The notes under the pieces were generated by a model. The model was given only the letters and a program-made list of their open reading frames with translations, ran no database searches and was not told where the DNA came from. This document shows positions 1 to 9,810 of a stretch of 25,085 nt of DNA, in pieces. The translations under genes and the position numbers were made by a program. Position 1 is the first letter of the stretch; each line of letters starts with the position of its first letter. This DNA is from Prorocentrum cordatum (taxonomy: Eukaryota; Sar; Dinophyceae; Prorocentrales; Prorocentraceae), in assembly GCA_963575745.1 (NCBI GenBank), contig CAUYUJ010014611.1, forward strand, positions 365,001 through 390,085, read 5' to 3'.

Positions 1-166
1 TCAATATTACTATCATCATAATGGTCATCATCATCAACAGCATCATCCTCATCAGCATCATCATCAGCAGCAGCATCATCAGCATCATCAGCAGCATCAG
101 CATCAGCATCAGCATCAGCATCATCAGCATCATCAGCACCATCACCATCACCATCACCATCATCAC

Positions 167-246
<80 letters not shown>

Positions 247-932
247 CTACCATCAACAGCATCATCATTATCAGTATCAGCATCATCATCATCATCATCA
301 TCCATATCAGCATCATCACCGTCATCAGCGTCAGCATCATCGTCATCATCGTCATCAGCATCATCATCAGCAGCATCATCATTACTCATCAATATTATCC
401 CCGCATCCCCCTCCTACGCTCGCCTCCTTCTTGTTCTCCTTCTCAGCCTCCCCATCCGCATCACCATCATCACCATCAACATCATGCACCATCACGATAA
501 TCATCAGCACAAACAGCAGCAGCATCAGCAGCGGCATTATCATCAGCAACATCAGCATCAGCAGCATCATCGGCATCACCATCGCCATCACCCTCAGCAT
601 CATCATCATCACCAGCATCATCATCATCATCATCGTCATGTTTATCATCATCATCAGCATCATCAGCATCATCAGCATCATCAGTATCATCATCACCCCC
701 TATCACAACGATCACCAGCAACATCACCATCACCATCACCATCACAATCGCCATCATCAGAATCACCACCGCCACCATCACCATGACCGACAGCACCCTC
801 ATCATCATCATCATCATCATCATCAGCAGCATCATCATCAGCATCAGCATCAGCATTAGCATCATCATCATGCTCAGTATCATCATCCCTACCACCGTCA
901 CCACCCGCATCCGAAGCCGCATCTGCATTATC

Positions 933-963
<31 letters not shown>

Positions 964-1410
964 GCAGCAACAGCATCATCATCATCATCGTCGTCATTCT
1001 CGTCATTGTCCTCATCCTCATCCTAATCAACATCCTCATCCTCTTCCTCACCCTCATCATTTTCTCATCATCATCCTTATCACATCCTCGCCATCCTCGC
1101 CATCACCACCATCACCATCACCATCACCATCATCATCAACATCATCGTCACCATCAGCATCAGCATCAGCATCAGCATCATCGTTGTGATCATCATCATC
1201 ACCATCAGCATCGTCAACAACATCATCATCATCCTCATCAGCATCATCATGATCGTCATCGTGATCGTCATCAGAATCACCAACACTCTCACCATCACTA
1301 CCATAATCCTCATCAACAACATATCACCAGCATCTGCATATCATCAACAATAGATCATCACCATCATCACAAACACCATCATCAGCATCATCAACGACCC
1401 CATCGACATC
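1..1410. repeat. Imperfect CAT/ATC trinucleotide microsatellite, about 1.4 kb
   Basis: Nearly the whole stretch is built from CAT (read in other phases as ATC or TCA) with CAG, CGT and CAC variants. A short less repetitive interruption lies near 385-480. Long open frames exist on both strands, but they encode only runs of Ile/Ser, His or Met that follow the repeat unit, so I regard them as artefacts. No gene is seen. Confidence 0.95.
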
Positions 1411-1588
1411 ATGCACCAGCTCCACCTCCACATCCTCTCGTTCCACCTCATCACCGCACGAAGGTCACAGCTCACACCCGTCAGCGCGCGAAGGCGCAGG
1501 ACGGCCGCCCGAAGGCCGCCAGGATCGGCGCGCGGCTGGCCCCAGAGCCGGCGGCGGAAAAGTTTATTTTTAGGGCCTGCGAGCGAAC

Positions 1589-1733
1589 CCTCCTCCTCCT
1601 CCTCCTCCTCCTCCTCCTCCTCCTTTATCCTCCTCCTCCCCCTGTACTCCTCCTCCTCCTCCTCCTCATCTTCCTCCTCCTCCTTTCCTCCTCCTCCTCC
1701 TCCTCCTCCTGCTCCTCCTCCTCCTCCTCCTGC
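1589..1733. repeat. CTC/TCC trinucleotide microsatellite
   Basis: A pyrimidine-pure run of CTC units with a few interruptions (TTTAT, TGTA, CATCTT, TGC). The opposite strand would read as poly-Glu/poly-Gly, which is composition and not a protein. The preceding 1411-1588 is GC-rich unique sequence with nothing recognisable. Confidence 0.9.
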
Positions 1734-1742
1734 TATTCCTGT

Positions 1743-2853
1743 TCCCACTCTCCCCGAAGAGGGTGACGAGGACAGGAGAAGAATCGGCGGAGGGAGGCGA
1801 AGGTAAACTGCTTGACTTTCCCACGCAGCGCGGTTGGATGATGGGCTCTGGTCAACTTGCCCTGGCGCCAAGCGCGGGCGCGCCACACTCGGAATAAGCG
1901 GCTGAGCATGGTGGGCAAGAAAGCCGTTTGTCCATCGCCCACCACGGGAATGTGAAGGTGCTCGTTTGCGACGCACGCAGAAATAATTGTGACTGGCACC
2001 CCAAGTCACCCGCACTGTCGCAGCTCAGCGTCTCGATCAGACAATTGGCTGTCGGAATGCTGGCCAATAGCTGTGCAGGAGGGGTCGGAGTCGCACGTGC
2101 TAGAGTTCTCGGGGTGATGTAGAAAGTGGTACTGACATGTTCTGAGGAAGGAGGAGGCAGGCGAGGAGAAGTAGGGGGAAGAGGATGAAAAAGTCCTGGG
2201 AAGGAACCCCCTCAAGCTTGAGTGCATTCCGCTGGTGGTGCGCGGTCGGGTGGGTAAGGTCCTTCTGGCGAGCCGCCAGCACTCCGTCAGGCCTCCTCTC
2301 CAAGTGCGCTACCCCTCCTCCTCCCCCGTCCCTTCACCAGCGCCAGCACATTCCAAGTGCGGTGTCTGCGCAGCAGCTGCGCGCGCAACGCGAGGTCTGA
2401 TCGCAACTATTCCAGACGACAAGCTCATTCGGCTCTGCGCGTTCCGACCACGTTCTTTTGCCCTGTCAAGGGGGGGGCGGCCCCCGAGAGAGCGGAAGAC
2501 AGGGAAAAGCATGGGAACACAACGTCCACGAACTGGCCGTCAGAGCTGCCCGAGGCTGGAGTGCGCTGCACAGCCGCTGTAGGGCCCACCAGGCACGCGG
2601 CAGGCAGTTGCCAGACACGTCCTTCTCACGTATTTGACTTGCCTCCGCCGCCCGACGGAAGGTTCGTGTCGCGTCGACCCCTGCGTCGGCTCCTCACACC
2701 AAGGGGATCGTTCATCATTGAAAAATGAACCGTTTTCGAAGCTTCAAACCGTTCAACATCGAGCGATTCTGGGTCGCTGACAGCGGCGTCCAACGTTGAA
2801 AGCCGGCGGCAAGTAACCGCCGGTCGGCACGACGCGAGCCTACCGCATTAGGC
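1743..2853. other. Unique sequence with no recognisable gene
   Basis: Short open frames occur on both strands, none above about 125 codons. None shows a motif I recognise, and composition is mixed. I see no RNA gene, terminal repeat or coding signature. Spliced exons of an unknown gene cannot be excluded without transcript data. Confidence 0.5.
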
Positions 2854-3190
2854 TTGCATCCGCAGCCCTACTCGTCATCTCGTCTCGTGTCGTCGCGTCT
2901 CGTCGTCATCATCCGTCCCCTGTCTTCTCTTCCCCGTCCCCTCGCTGCGAGACGAGCCAGCACTCGTATCGCTTCACGGCGCTCGGCAGCTGCCGCGATG
3001 GCGCCACTTCTCTTGCCCATGCACCTCTGCGGCGTCTCTCCGCCCCCTGTCTGTCTCTCTTTTTGTTTTTTCTCTTTCTCTCTCTCTCTCTCTGCCCTCG
3101 GCTTCTCCAGCTCCGAGCTCCTCTTCCTCCAGAGTCCTCCTCCTCCTCCTCCTCCTCCTCCTCCTCCACCTCCACCTCCTCTTCCCCCTG
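2854..3190. repeat. Pyrimidine-rich low-complexity tract (TCG, TC and CTC repeats)
   Basis: Three simple tracts follow one another: degenerate CGTCTCGT repeats at about 2876-2915, a T-rich then TC dinucleotide run at 3055-3092, and a CTC run at 3134-3182. The tract lies just beyond the 3' end (left side) of the decayed LINE. Confidence 0.75.
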
Positions 3191-3722
3191 GGTCCTTGAT
3201 CCTTCATAAAGGTGCGGTCGGAGATCGGCCGCACCCCTCCACAGTTTCTCCACCACTGAAAACCGACCCGACGCGCCAAACGCACGCCGACGAGCGCGCG
3301 GCGCGGCCCTCGAGAAACCCAACAAGTAACCATAAAAAACTCTGAGACGGTCCACATTGAATGAATGCACAACAACCACAATTTGTTGAACCAGTCCCAT
3401 AGACAAAAGAGACCCGCCAAAGCAGGTGACCCACGAACCAGAACTGACCCGCACAACAATGACAACGAGCCTTCCACCAAGATAAGCTCTGCAATCCAAT
3501 AGAGATGCCCTCGCCCAGCAGGATGATTTGTTCCACAGAAGCGCCTTCGCCGAGCGCCATGCAGAACCGACGGATGCCCTTGATCTGCGCATTGTGCCCT
3601 TTTCTTTCCCGACTCCGCCACTCCTGCACACACTTTCTTGCGATTAGAACACTTTGCCATCGAACTCTGTTGAATAATACGCGCGTTTGGTACAAACCGC
3701 CGCGTTGGACGACCACGACGGC

Positions 3723-4338
3723 TCATGCCCGAGCTGGCGAAACAACGTGACCACCACCTTCCTCGGATCGACACTCTCTCCAACCAGAGGAAAAGCATGC
3801 TCCATCTCGGCGTTGGCCCCATAAAACCACCAGCACCTTCCAACGCTGCTGGACCGCGCCCGCGCGGCAAATCTTGAACTCGCGGCCCTCGTCGGCATTG
3901 AAGACTGCGTCGTTCTGTGCACGCTGCAGTTCTGCGGGATCACAGCGGCTGCGTTCTCCCCAGCGTAAGCTATCAAGATGCGTCTGGGTCTTGACCGTGA
4001 CCCCACAATTGGGGCAGTCCCGAACAGCTTTGCCATCGTGGCCGTAGAAAACGTGCCCCAACATGGCAAGGTACTGACACTCCTGTTTCCGCACTAGACA
4101 TGCGCGCTCTTCTTCCTACATCTGTCGCTGGAAAAATCTTGACGACGCCCGGCTGAAGTACCTCGCCAACGTCCGCCATCCGTCGCAGCCGCGCTGCGCG
4201 AACCCCGCGCGCCCTCGGGCAATCGCGACCTCCCCGACCCCGCGGTTTTGCGACGCAATCGGCCCAATCATTTTCCGAGAGCCCACATCGGGCCAAGCCC
4301 TTGCGGCCCGCGCCCTTCGACCACGCCCGCGAAGTCAA
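3723..4338 (-). pseudogene. LINE 3' coding remains downstream of RNase H
   Basis: Two overlapping minus-strand frames (3973-4338 and 3723-4094) continue the LINE after its RNase H. The first has a 'NDWADCVAK' segment that resembles the late RNase H motif region (usually N-x-x-AD-x-x-A). The second contains a CPNC pair near residue 28 and no familiar domain. The frames overlap out of phase, so the original gene was broken by small indels. The assignment rests mainly on position and strand. Confidence 0.4.
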
Positions 4339-4522
4339 GGCGCGAAGGGCACGGGCGAACGCTGGGGACGGCCTATGCCTGCTTACGCACGCGCGCCCGC
4401 ATCGCCCTCCAAACCCCAGCGCTCATAGCTCCAGCGCCCGCATCTAGCTCGCTGAACCCACTGCCTTCGTCGACCAACGCCTCCATGTTCAAGATGCTTG
4501 CGTCGACGTTGCGAACGCAAAC

Positions 4523-5101
4523 TTATGCTTGTAAGACAGCGTGCCATTCCGCCAGGCCGACTGCCTGCTTGCGCCCAGGTAGACCTGCGAAGATCACCCG
4601 AAGAGGGTCGCCGAACTTAGACATCTCCACCGCGGCCCAGCCGCGCCGACGAAACTCTGGAAGAGCAGCGGGCGACGCAGATCCATCAGTGAAAAGTACC
4701 GCTGGTTCGTCGCCTGCACGATTGCTCAATTTGCCCGAATAATGAAGAGGAAGATCTTCGCCCAGCAGCTCTGGAAAGGCTGGGGGCCGCGGCGGCCCAA
4801 CCCAGACATCGAAAGAGCCCGAAGCCGCCACCGACTGCGACATGCCCCATGCGAAAGCACAACGCCATTGAAACTGACCAACTCCCCAGGCATGCGACGC
4901 CCCGCCCTCAACGTCAATCAGGTTGCCGACCGCCGCGGGACAGTCAAGGACGCAGCGCCCGGCGCGCTCGCCTTCCTCCTGGCGCCCTCGGCATTTAACG
5001 CACTCTACCTCCCCATGATCAAACAGCCCCGAATGGGTCCAACGCGAACCAGACCACGGCGGTCGAAGCGCCCCAGCAGCCACGGGAAAACGAAACGGCA
5101 C
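4523..5101 (-). pseudogene. LINE ORF2 fragment: cysteine-rich segment and RNase H
   Basis: This 192-residue minus-strand frame has a VECVKC pair at about residues 33-37 and Cys50/Cys54 further on, as in the zinc-binding segment after the RT of many LINEs, although the usual histidine seems replaced. From about residue 134 it reads as an RNase H start: 'VLFTDGSA' with the first catalytic Asp at 139, then a G-W-A-A strand, and 'AEWHAVL' with the Glu at about 185. The frame then ends, so the last RNase H residues lie in other frames to the left. RNase H would degrade template RNA during target-primed reverse transcription. Probably inactive. Confidence 0.7.
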
Positions 5102-5137
5102 CGCCCTGGCCCAAACGCAAAGGCCCCATCGTCTAGC

Positions 5138-5922
5138 TCACATGCGAGCATTAGCTTCAGCAGCTTGGCGCCCTAGAACCTTCCTCATATGCCATAGTTG
5201 GATACCAAGTCTGAGAATCGATTTCATGAACATCGGCGGCGTCGCCAGCAGTGGAAGGCAATGTCCTGCATCATCCGTGCCCAGCCCTGCGGACAGAATC
5301 CCCCGACCGATCCTCCGCGCGGGTAAGAAGACCACTGCTAACGGCCCCCATTGCGCGTTGCTAACTGACTGGACCATCGGCCAAAGTACGCCGACCCCTT
5401 TCAATCTGTCCCAAGCAGCGCTCCTGGCCTCAGATCACTCGATGGAACATCAAAGAAGGGTGCGGTAGCCGCGCCGAAGATTGCGTCGTAGTAAGCGCCC
5501 TTTAGGGTGGCCAGGTAAAGCGCGACGATGGCACCTCGTCCTGGGCATCCAGCCACACGCGCAGCCACACTACGTAGATTTCCAAATTCGGCACCAGACA
5601 CCCCACATACAATGGCCCCATGAGCAACGGATGGCAAAAGCCTGGTTCGCCAGAGCGCACCGACCTGGAGCCTGACCGTCTGCTGAAACTTGGGAACCCG
5701 CTTGGTACGATCCTCGAAGACACCCCCTGCGCATGCCAGCCACGACTCGCCGGACCACACCCCCGTGTAGCTGAGGACCAAGATTGCGCGAATTTTGATG
5801 CTCTGGTATGGCGCAAAACTCCGCTGACTCCTTCGAAGCACGCGAACCTGTCGCAGACGTGGAAACGAAGCCAGACTCGCTAACCTGGATGAGCAACCCA
5901 AACTCACGATGATCGTGGACAA
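5138..5922 (-). pseudogene. LINE ORF2 fragment: post-RT (thumb/connection) region
   Basis: Two frames, 5401-5922 and 5138-5404, overlap by 4 nt and continue from the RT. The first contains 'GALWRTRLLPSVAHGAIV' followed by a 'GVSGAEFGNLRSVAAR' helix, similar to the region after RT in dinoflagellate LINEs where a strand predicted to be 'LPSA.YG' is followed by L..LR.. helices. No catalytic residues are expected here. It connects the palm domain to the cysteine-rich segment. The frame change at about 5401 is a break. Confidence 0.55.
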
Positions 5923-6433
5923 AGCCTTTCAGAGCCTTCCAAAGCTGCGATGCGTTGCCCAAGGCACGCCCGATCCACTGCACAGAGGTGCCGTCAACCA
6001 ACCCACGAGAAATCGCTCCTGCTAGCCCCATCCGTTTGAACGCAGTTGCCGTCAGCACCGTACGCAGCGCGGTGCTATGACTGCAGCCTGCGAGAAACCC
6101 CCGAACAATCAGGAAACTCTTCGACATCGACGCGCGCGCTCGATTAATCCTCGGAATCGTCTGATACTGCAACACCATCTAAGACAAACGAAATAGAAAC
6201 TTCATTTTCGCGGCATGTTGCGTCAATGTCTGTGGTGATCCACGTTCAAACGCCTTCCGCGCATCAAACAGCGCCGTGTTCGAGTGCTGACCAGTTGACA
6301 GAGCCACCCCTGCAGCTGAGACATGAGGAAAAGCTGAAGCACTCGACGACCGACCTGCACCCCCCCCCACGTGTACGGTAGGCCAGCGGCATTGAGCCAT
6401 TGCAGTGCCATCACACTGCGTGCCCCCGGCCAT
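5570..6433 (-). pseudogene. LINE reverse transcriptase, broken
   Basis: The frame 6433 to 6182 ends in TAG at 6179-6181 and reopens at once in the same frame down to 5570, so this is one RT with a nonsense codon. Motif A is visible as 'TALFDARKAFERG', the D-A-R-K-A-F/Y-E-R form common in LINE RTs. After the stop come 'RGFLAGCSHSTALRTVL', which fits motif B (G-x-x-x-GC-x-x-(S/A)), and 'GLVDGTSVQWIG', which fits motif C but reads VDG instead of VDD: the second metal-binding Asp (residue 63 of the lower piece, about 5990-5992) is Gly. With the stop and the substitution it cannot be active. Below about 5900 this frame overlaps the post-RT frame, so only 5900-6433 is convincing. Confidence 0.7.
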
Positions 6434-6643
6434 GCTCTGATGACAGAATTGACCAATCCAACCAATATGCTGTCCCCGTCTGCTTTAGGGAATCAAAAGA
6501 GCACATTCAGGATTCTACGATCGGGCCACAAGCCCAGCAACTCGCACTTGTAATACAATACATTGGTAACCTCCTGACCTGCCAAAATGCCTCGGGCGCT
6601 ATTCCTATCTGCCTTTTCGCCGTGCGATTCGGGAACCGTAAAA

Positions 6644-7057
6644 TCACATGCCGCGAGAAATCAACCGACATGACGGGCAACATCTCCCATTGCCAAAATT
6701 CTCGGGGAGCTGTAGCTTTGTGTAGCCGTGATGTTCCCAAACCTCCTGCCACTTAGCGAGCTCGCGATCCACCATCTTGTAGGGTCCCGCCTGGAACATC
6801 GCCTTGACCACTTCAGCCTCGACGGGACCGTCGGCGTGCTTATGCGCAACGCCTGCCCCACGAAGGAAACGTTTATCAGCCCACTGTCGCCAACTTTTCA
6901 TCCTGCCGCGAATAGCCTTCGCTTCCTTTCGCTTGCCGTGTTTGATGATGCCGTCAGTGATCTGCAGGAAATCAGGCCTCATGAAGAGCAGCAGGCCGTC
7001 CTGGAAGAAACTCGTCGTTGCTTGATCCAAGTGCTTGTGCACCGCCTTACTGTCCAC
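6644..7057 (-). pseudogene. LINE ORF2 fragment: linker upstream of RT
   Basis: This 137-residue minus-strand frame carries 'MKSWRQWADKRFLRGAGVAH', then a glycine/proline turn and a 'RELAKWQEVWE' helix. Dinoflagellate LINE polyproteins have such a segment (W..W...-GA-.AH.....P, then ....F..LW) between endonuclease and RT. The right strand and position support the call. No enzyme activity is expected. Further left, 6179-6643 links to the RT through frames broken by indels. Confidence 0.5.
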
Positions 7058-7570
7058 CGCCTTTTAAAGGAACAGCGTAGCTTCTTTGACCAGCTTGATA
7101 GCATGCCCGCATTGCCTGTCGGAAATAGGACAAACCTTAGCTGCCAAATGTAAAAGCCCACAATACTTCCCAAGGTTAGCACGCACTGATTGAAGATGCT
7201 CACGCCATCGCCCTGTAGCTTTCCACGTGTGTGCTGCTTCTGTGATGTAGGTCCTCTTGCGTGGTGATGTCCATTCCAGCCTCTTCCACTGAACACAGAC
7301 GGGACCAGCACGCCCAACATGCTTATGTCGATCGATCTTTGCCTCGAAGGTCCCAACGGTCAGCTAAGTCGAGCTCCAACTCGGCAAGAACCGCATCCCA
7401 CGCCGCCGGTAAGCTACGCTGATCACGCGCTGCTTCTACTAGCTTCGCCGCTGCTGCCCAAGATTCCCAACGAAGGAAACGCGCACATCCCACCGGCGCT
7501 TCGGCCCCGAATCCAGCAGATTCAACAAGTTGGCGCGTTCAAGCTTGACTATCCTCCGCCAGCAGCGTGA
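7058..7570 (-). other. Probable 5' remains of the LINE, no domain recognised
   Basis: Minus-strand frames continue from the LINE linker (6979-7356), but I cannot recognise an endonuclease motif. Nothing else coding is evident. The right-hand limit is set by the CTC tract that begins at 7651. Confidence 0.3.
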
Positions 7571-7650
7571 TCTTGACTGGGCTGTGTCTTGATCGTTGAA
7601 ACGAGTCGACCACCGCCTCGCCTTGACACAGACGCATAATGAGATTGTCG

Positions 7651-7715
7651 CCCTCCTCCTCCTCCACCACCTCCTCCTCCTCCACCTCCTCCTCCTCCTC
7701 CTCCCTCCCTCCTTT
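7651..7715. repeat. CTC microsatellite
   Basis: A run of CTC units with CCA interruptions. It mirrors the CTC tract at 3134-3182 on the other side of the LINE. Confidence 0.85.
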
Positions 7716-7861
7716 CCGTCTGGAGGAGGGAAGGGGCGCAGAGGGAGGGCACACGGGGAGACGGAGGGGGGCCGGGGAGGCACTTCTCGGCGATGCGGCA
7801 GCACTTGTCCAGGCGGACCTCTGCCGACTCATCGAACGTGTCGGGCTCTCCCTGCAGGGGC

Positions 7862-8100
7862 AGTGAGGGAAAAGAGAGAGACAGAGAGAAGGGAAGCGGA
7901 GAGGATGAGAGCAGAGGAGGGAAGAAGAGAGGAGGGAGGGGAAAAGCAGAGAGGAGGGGGAGGAGGAAGAGGGAGGCAGAGAGGAGGAGGGAGGAGGAGA
8001 AGGACGAGGGGGGAAGTAAAGATGAGGAGGAGGAGGAGGAGGCGGAGGAGGAGGAGGAGGAGGAAGGAGGAGGGAAGCAGAGAGGAGGAGGGAAGCAAGG
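7862..8100. repeat. Polypurine GA-rich tract, about 240 bp
   Basis: The plus strand is almost pure purine (GGA, GAGA and GGGA units) with rare pyrimidines. Such mirror-like polypurine tracts can adopt triplex (H-DNA) structure. Apparent frames on either strand encode Glu/Arg/Gly or Ser/Leu/Pro runs set by composition only. Confidence 0.85.
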
Positions 8101-8103
8101 AGC

Positions 8104-8540
8104 ATGCGGGCCGATCTTGGGCGGTTCCTGAAGTATTCTCGGGCCGTCGCAGAGGTCTCTTTGGCCGTTCTGGGGTTCTCTTGGGCCCTCTGGGCACCCA
8201 CTTGGCAGCTTCTTGGGCCGTCTCGGAACGATTCTCGGGGCCTCGAAGGCAGTCTTGGAGCCCGGGGTAGCAGAAAATGCAAAAACGCCAATCAAACAAC
8301 AAACAAACACACACACACACACACACAACGAAAGCCAGTAGAACACCACTGACTGTTGCATCGTGGGATCCTCTTGGGATTCCTCTTGGAACCCTCTTAG
8401 AGCGTCTTGAAGGCGTTTTGGGCCGTGTGGAAGCTCTCGTAGGGCGTCTTGAGGGCGCTTTTGGACCACCTGGATGCCATCAAATGTGCCTGGGCTTGTC
8501 GGCGACCTGGGGCACTCTGGGGCCGTTTGGGGCGCCTATG
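8104..8540. repeat. Degenerate minisatellite, CTTGGGCC-type units, forward
   Basis: Units of roughly 20-30 nt recur with the core CTTGG(G)-CC-GTCTTGG or CTCGGGCC, for example near 8113, 8160, 8185, 8212, 8236, 8371, 8398 and 8447. On the minus strand they read as a Pro/Arg/Lys/Glu-rich octapeptide-like repeat, probably not a protein. Unit boundaries are blurred by substitutions, so this is an old array. A CA microsatellite interrupts it at 8308-8327. Confidence 0.65.
8308..8327. repeat. CA dinucleotide microsatellite
   Basis: About ten AC units, preceded by AAAC repeats. Confidence 0.9.
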
Positions 8541-8620
8541 GGGACGTCTACGAAGCCTTGCCCCGACCCCAGTACCATCAAGCACTGTCGGGCCCTGGGC
8601 CCCTCTCCCCCTGGCCGCGT

Positions 8621-8654
8621 ACATATACATATACACATACATACATATACATAT

Positions 8655-8700
<46 letters not shown>
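8621..8700. repeat. AT/ACAT microsatellite
   Basis: ACATAT units pass into a pure TA run of about 34 nt (roughly 8662-8695). It sits between the two oppositely oriented minisatellite blocks. Self-complementary, so able to extrude a cruciform. Confidence 0.9.
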
Positions 8701-8879
8701 GACCTCTTCCTACATGTTTACAAGCCCGGGCGGGGGGAAAACCCATCCCCCCAAAAAAACCGGGTTTCCGGGATCTGGGGTTTTGGGGCCCTCCGGACGG
8801 GCCTCGAAGCGGCCCCCCGGGCCTCGCAGGGCCTCTTGCCAGGCCTTCCAGCACACCTAGGGCGATCGGGGGGGTCATC

Positions 8880-9186
8880 GGAAACGTCCCAGAGACCCCG
8901 AAGACAGCACAGGAGCGCTCCAAGAGTGACCGACGTGACCTCAACACAACCCCCAAGAAGCCATCATATCCCCAAAGATCGCCCCGAAACGTCCCAAGAG
9001 GGCTCCAAGAGCACTCCCAAGAAGGCCCCAAGAGGCAAACAACATTGATTTTCGATTGGTTTTTGGTGAATTTTGGGGTTGTCCTCTTTTGGGCTCCCCG
9101 ACGCTCCAAGACGGCGGTCTTCTGGGCGTCCGAAGCCGCCTGGGAGGCTCTACAATCGCCCCATAACCAGTCCAAGAGGCTTCCAG
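8880..9186. repeat. Same minisatellite family in inverted orientation
   Basis: Cores such as CCCAAGAGGGCTCCAAGAG and CTCCCAAGAAGGCCCCAAG (8994-9035) are reverse complements of the CTTGGGCC units at 8104-8540. The block runs up to the left LTR. The intervening 8541-8879 is GC-rich with the AT tract and no gene. Confidence 0.6.
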
Positions 9187-9424
9187 AGTCTGAAATGACT
9201 TTGGTAGGTCATATTGCACCCAATTCCATGTCGAAGGAATACGATATGGGGTGTGGATGGGTAAGATAGGAGAAGATCGATGTATCGGTCTTTCCAGCAC
9301 ATAGCGAATACCAAATCAGGTATCCGGGCAAATAGGGCGCGCGTGCCTTGAGCCATAAGGCAGCGACGCGCAGGCTGCACTCCCGATTACAAATAACATC
9401 TCCCAAAGAGCTACCCTTAAAGTC
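9187..9424 (-). repeat. 3' LTR (left copy)
   Basis: It matches 24743-24980 without gaps, with 11 differences in 238 positions by my count (about 95% identity). The inner edge is 9424. The outer edge at 9187 may be a few bases off because the first shared bases (AGTC) could be chance. The ends are not a clean TG...CA. Confidence 0.88.
9347..9358 (-). other. Spliced-leader-like sequence in the LTR (also at 24903-24914)
   Basis: The coding sense reads TTATGGCTCAAG. The 3' end of the conserved dinoflagellate spliced leader is TTTTGGCTCAAG, so 11 of 12 bases agree, including the final nine. Both LTR copies carry it. A reintegrated trans-spliced transcript could leave such a relic, but a 9-base exact match can also be chance. 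Confidence 0.35.
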
Positions 9425-9810
9425 GGGAGGGGAGGAAACGGAGACTAAAGCCGCGCAGTCACTAGGCTCTCGACAGGCGCGCGACGGCTTGCACGGAAAA
9501 CAGTACACGCAGTCTGGTCTACCACCAGACTGAAGGGCGAGATTATTCGCAGGCGAGTTTCCTCGCAAAACTTTTCCACGCATTCGCAGGACAGCCCCTT
9601 GGATGGACAAGGGCTATCGGCCCGGCTAGAGGTAAGCCAAACAGGCTATTCCCCTCCGGGCAAAAGGTATTAAGGCGATGAGCCTGAACCAAACTGAACA
9701 GGCTCGCTGCCAAGCGTGAAGAGTACGGCTCGTTTCCGAGCAAGCAAGAGGGCGCCTCCATAATAGGCGCCCGTGCTGGCAAGCTGGACCGCAGGGGCAG
9801 CAAGGACAGA
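9425..9810 (-). other. 3' untranslated region of the retrotransposon
   Basis: It lies between the Pol stop codon (TAG at 9811-9813) and the 3' LTR. No coding frame of interest. It holds two perfect GNRA hairpins (9553-9566 and 9728-9741), so the family is not confined to coding sequence. Directly next to the LTR the coding strand is pyrimidine-rich (CCTCCCCTCCC), whereas a polypurine tract would be expected there. Confidence 0.65.

Larger units (their letters stand above)
3230..7570 (-). mobile_element. Decayed LINE-type (non-LTR) retrotransposon, minus strand
   Basis: Minus-strand frames read right to left give, in order, a pre-RT linker (6644-7057), reverse transcriptase (5570-6433), a post-RT region (5138-5922), and a cysteine-rich segment plus RNase H (4523-5101) with further remains to about 3720. 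This is the order of LINE ORF2 proteins that carry a C-terminal RNase H. The pieces lie in different frames with stops between them, so the copy is dead. I could not identify an apurinic-type endonuclease, so the 5' part (7058-7570) is missing or unrecognisable. Outer limits are approximate, and I found no poly(A) tail or target duplication. CTC tracts lie outside both ends. Confidence 0.72.

Noticed and set aside
21-1766. Long open frames in the CAT and CTC tracts (up to about 330 codons)
   Set aside because: They encode only residues dictated by the repeat unit (Ile/Ser, His, Met, Pro/Leu runs) in several frames and both strands.
2468-2488. GGGGGGGCGGCCCCC inverted repeat as a terminator or regulator
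   Set aside because: Isolated low-complexity palindrome without neighbouring gene context.
1743-2853. tRNA, rRNA or small RNA gene in the gene-free stretch
   Set aside because: No cloverleaf boxes or recognisable rRNA/snRNA sequence seen by eye.
7539-8469. Minus-strand frames of 250-300 codons across the polypurine tract and minisatellite
   Set aside because: Composition-driven Ser/Leu/Pro and Pro/Arg/Gln repeats without a domain.
8755-8775. CCGG-GTTT-CCGG stem left of the element
   Set aside because: Not a GNRA loop on either strand and only 4 bp; does not belong to the hairpin family.
9186-9190. GAGTC as a target-site duplication (again at 24987-24991)
   Set aside because: Using it would require LTR ends that do not match each other; a 5-base match nearby is likely chance.
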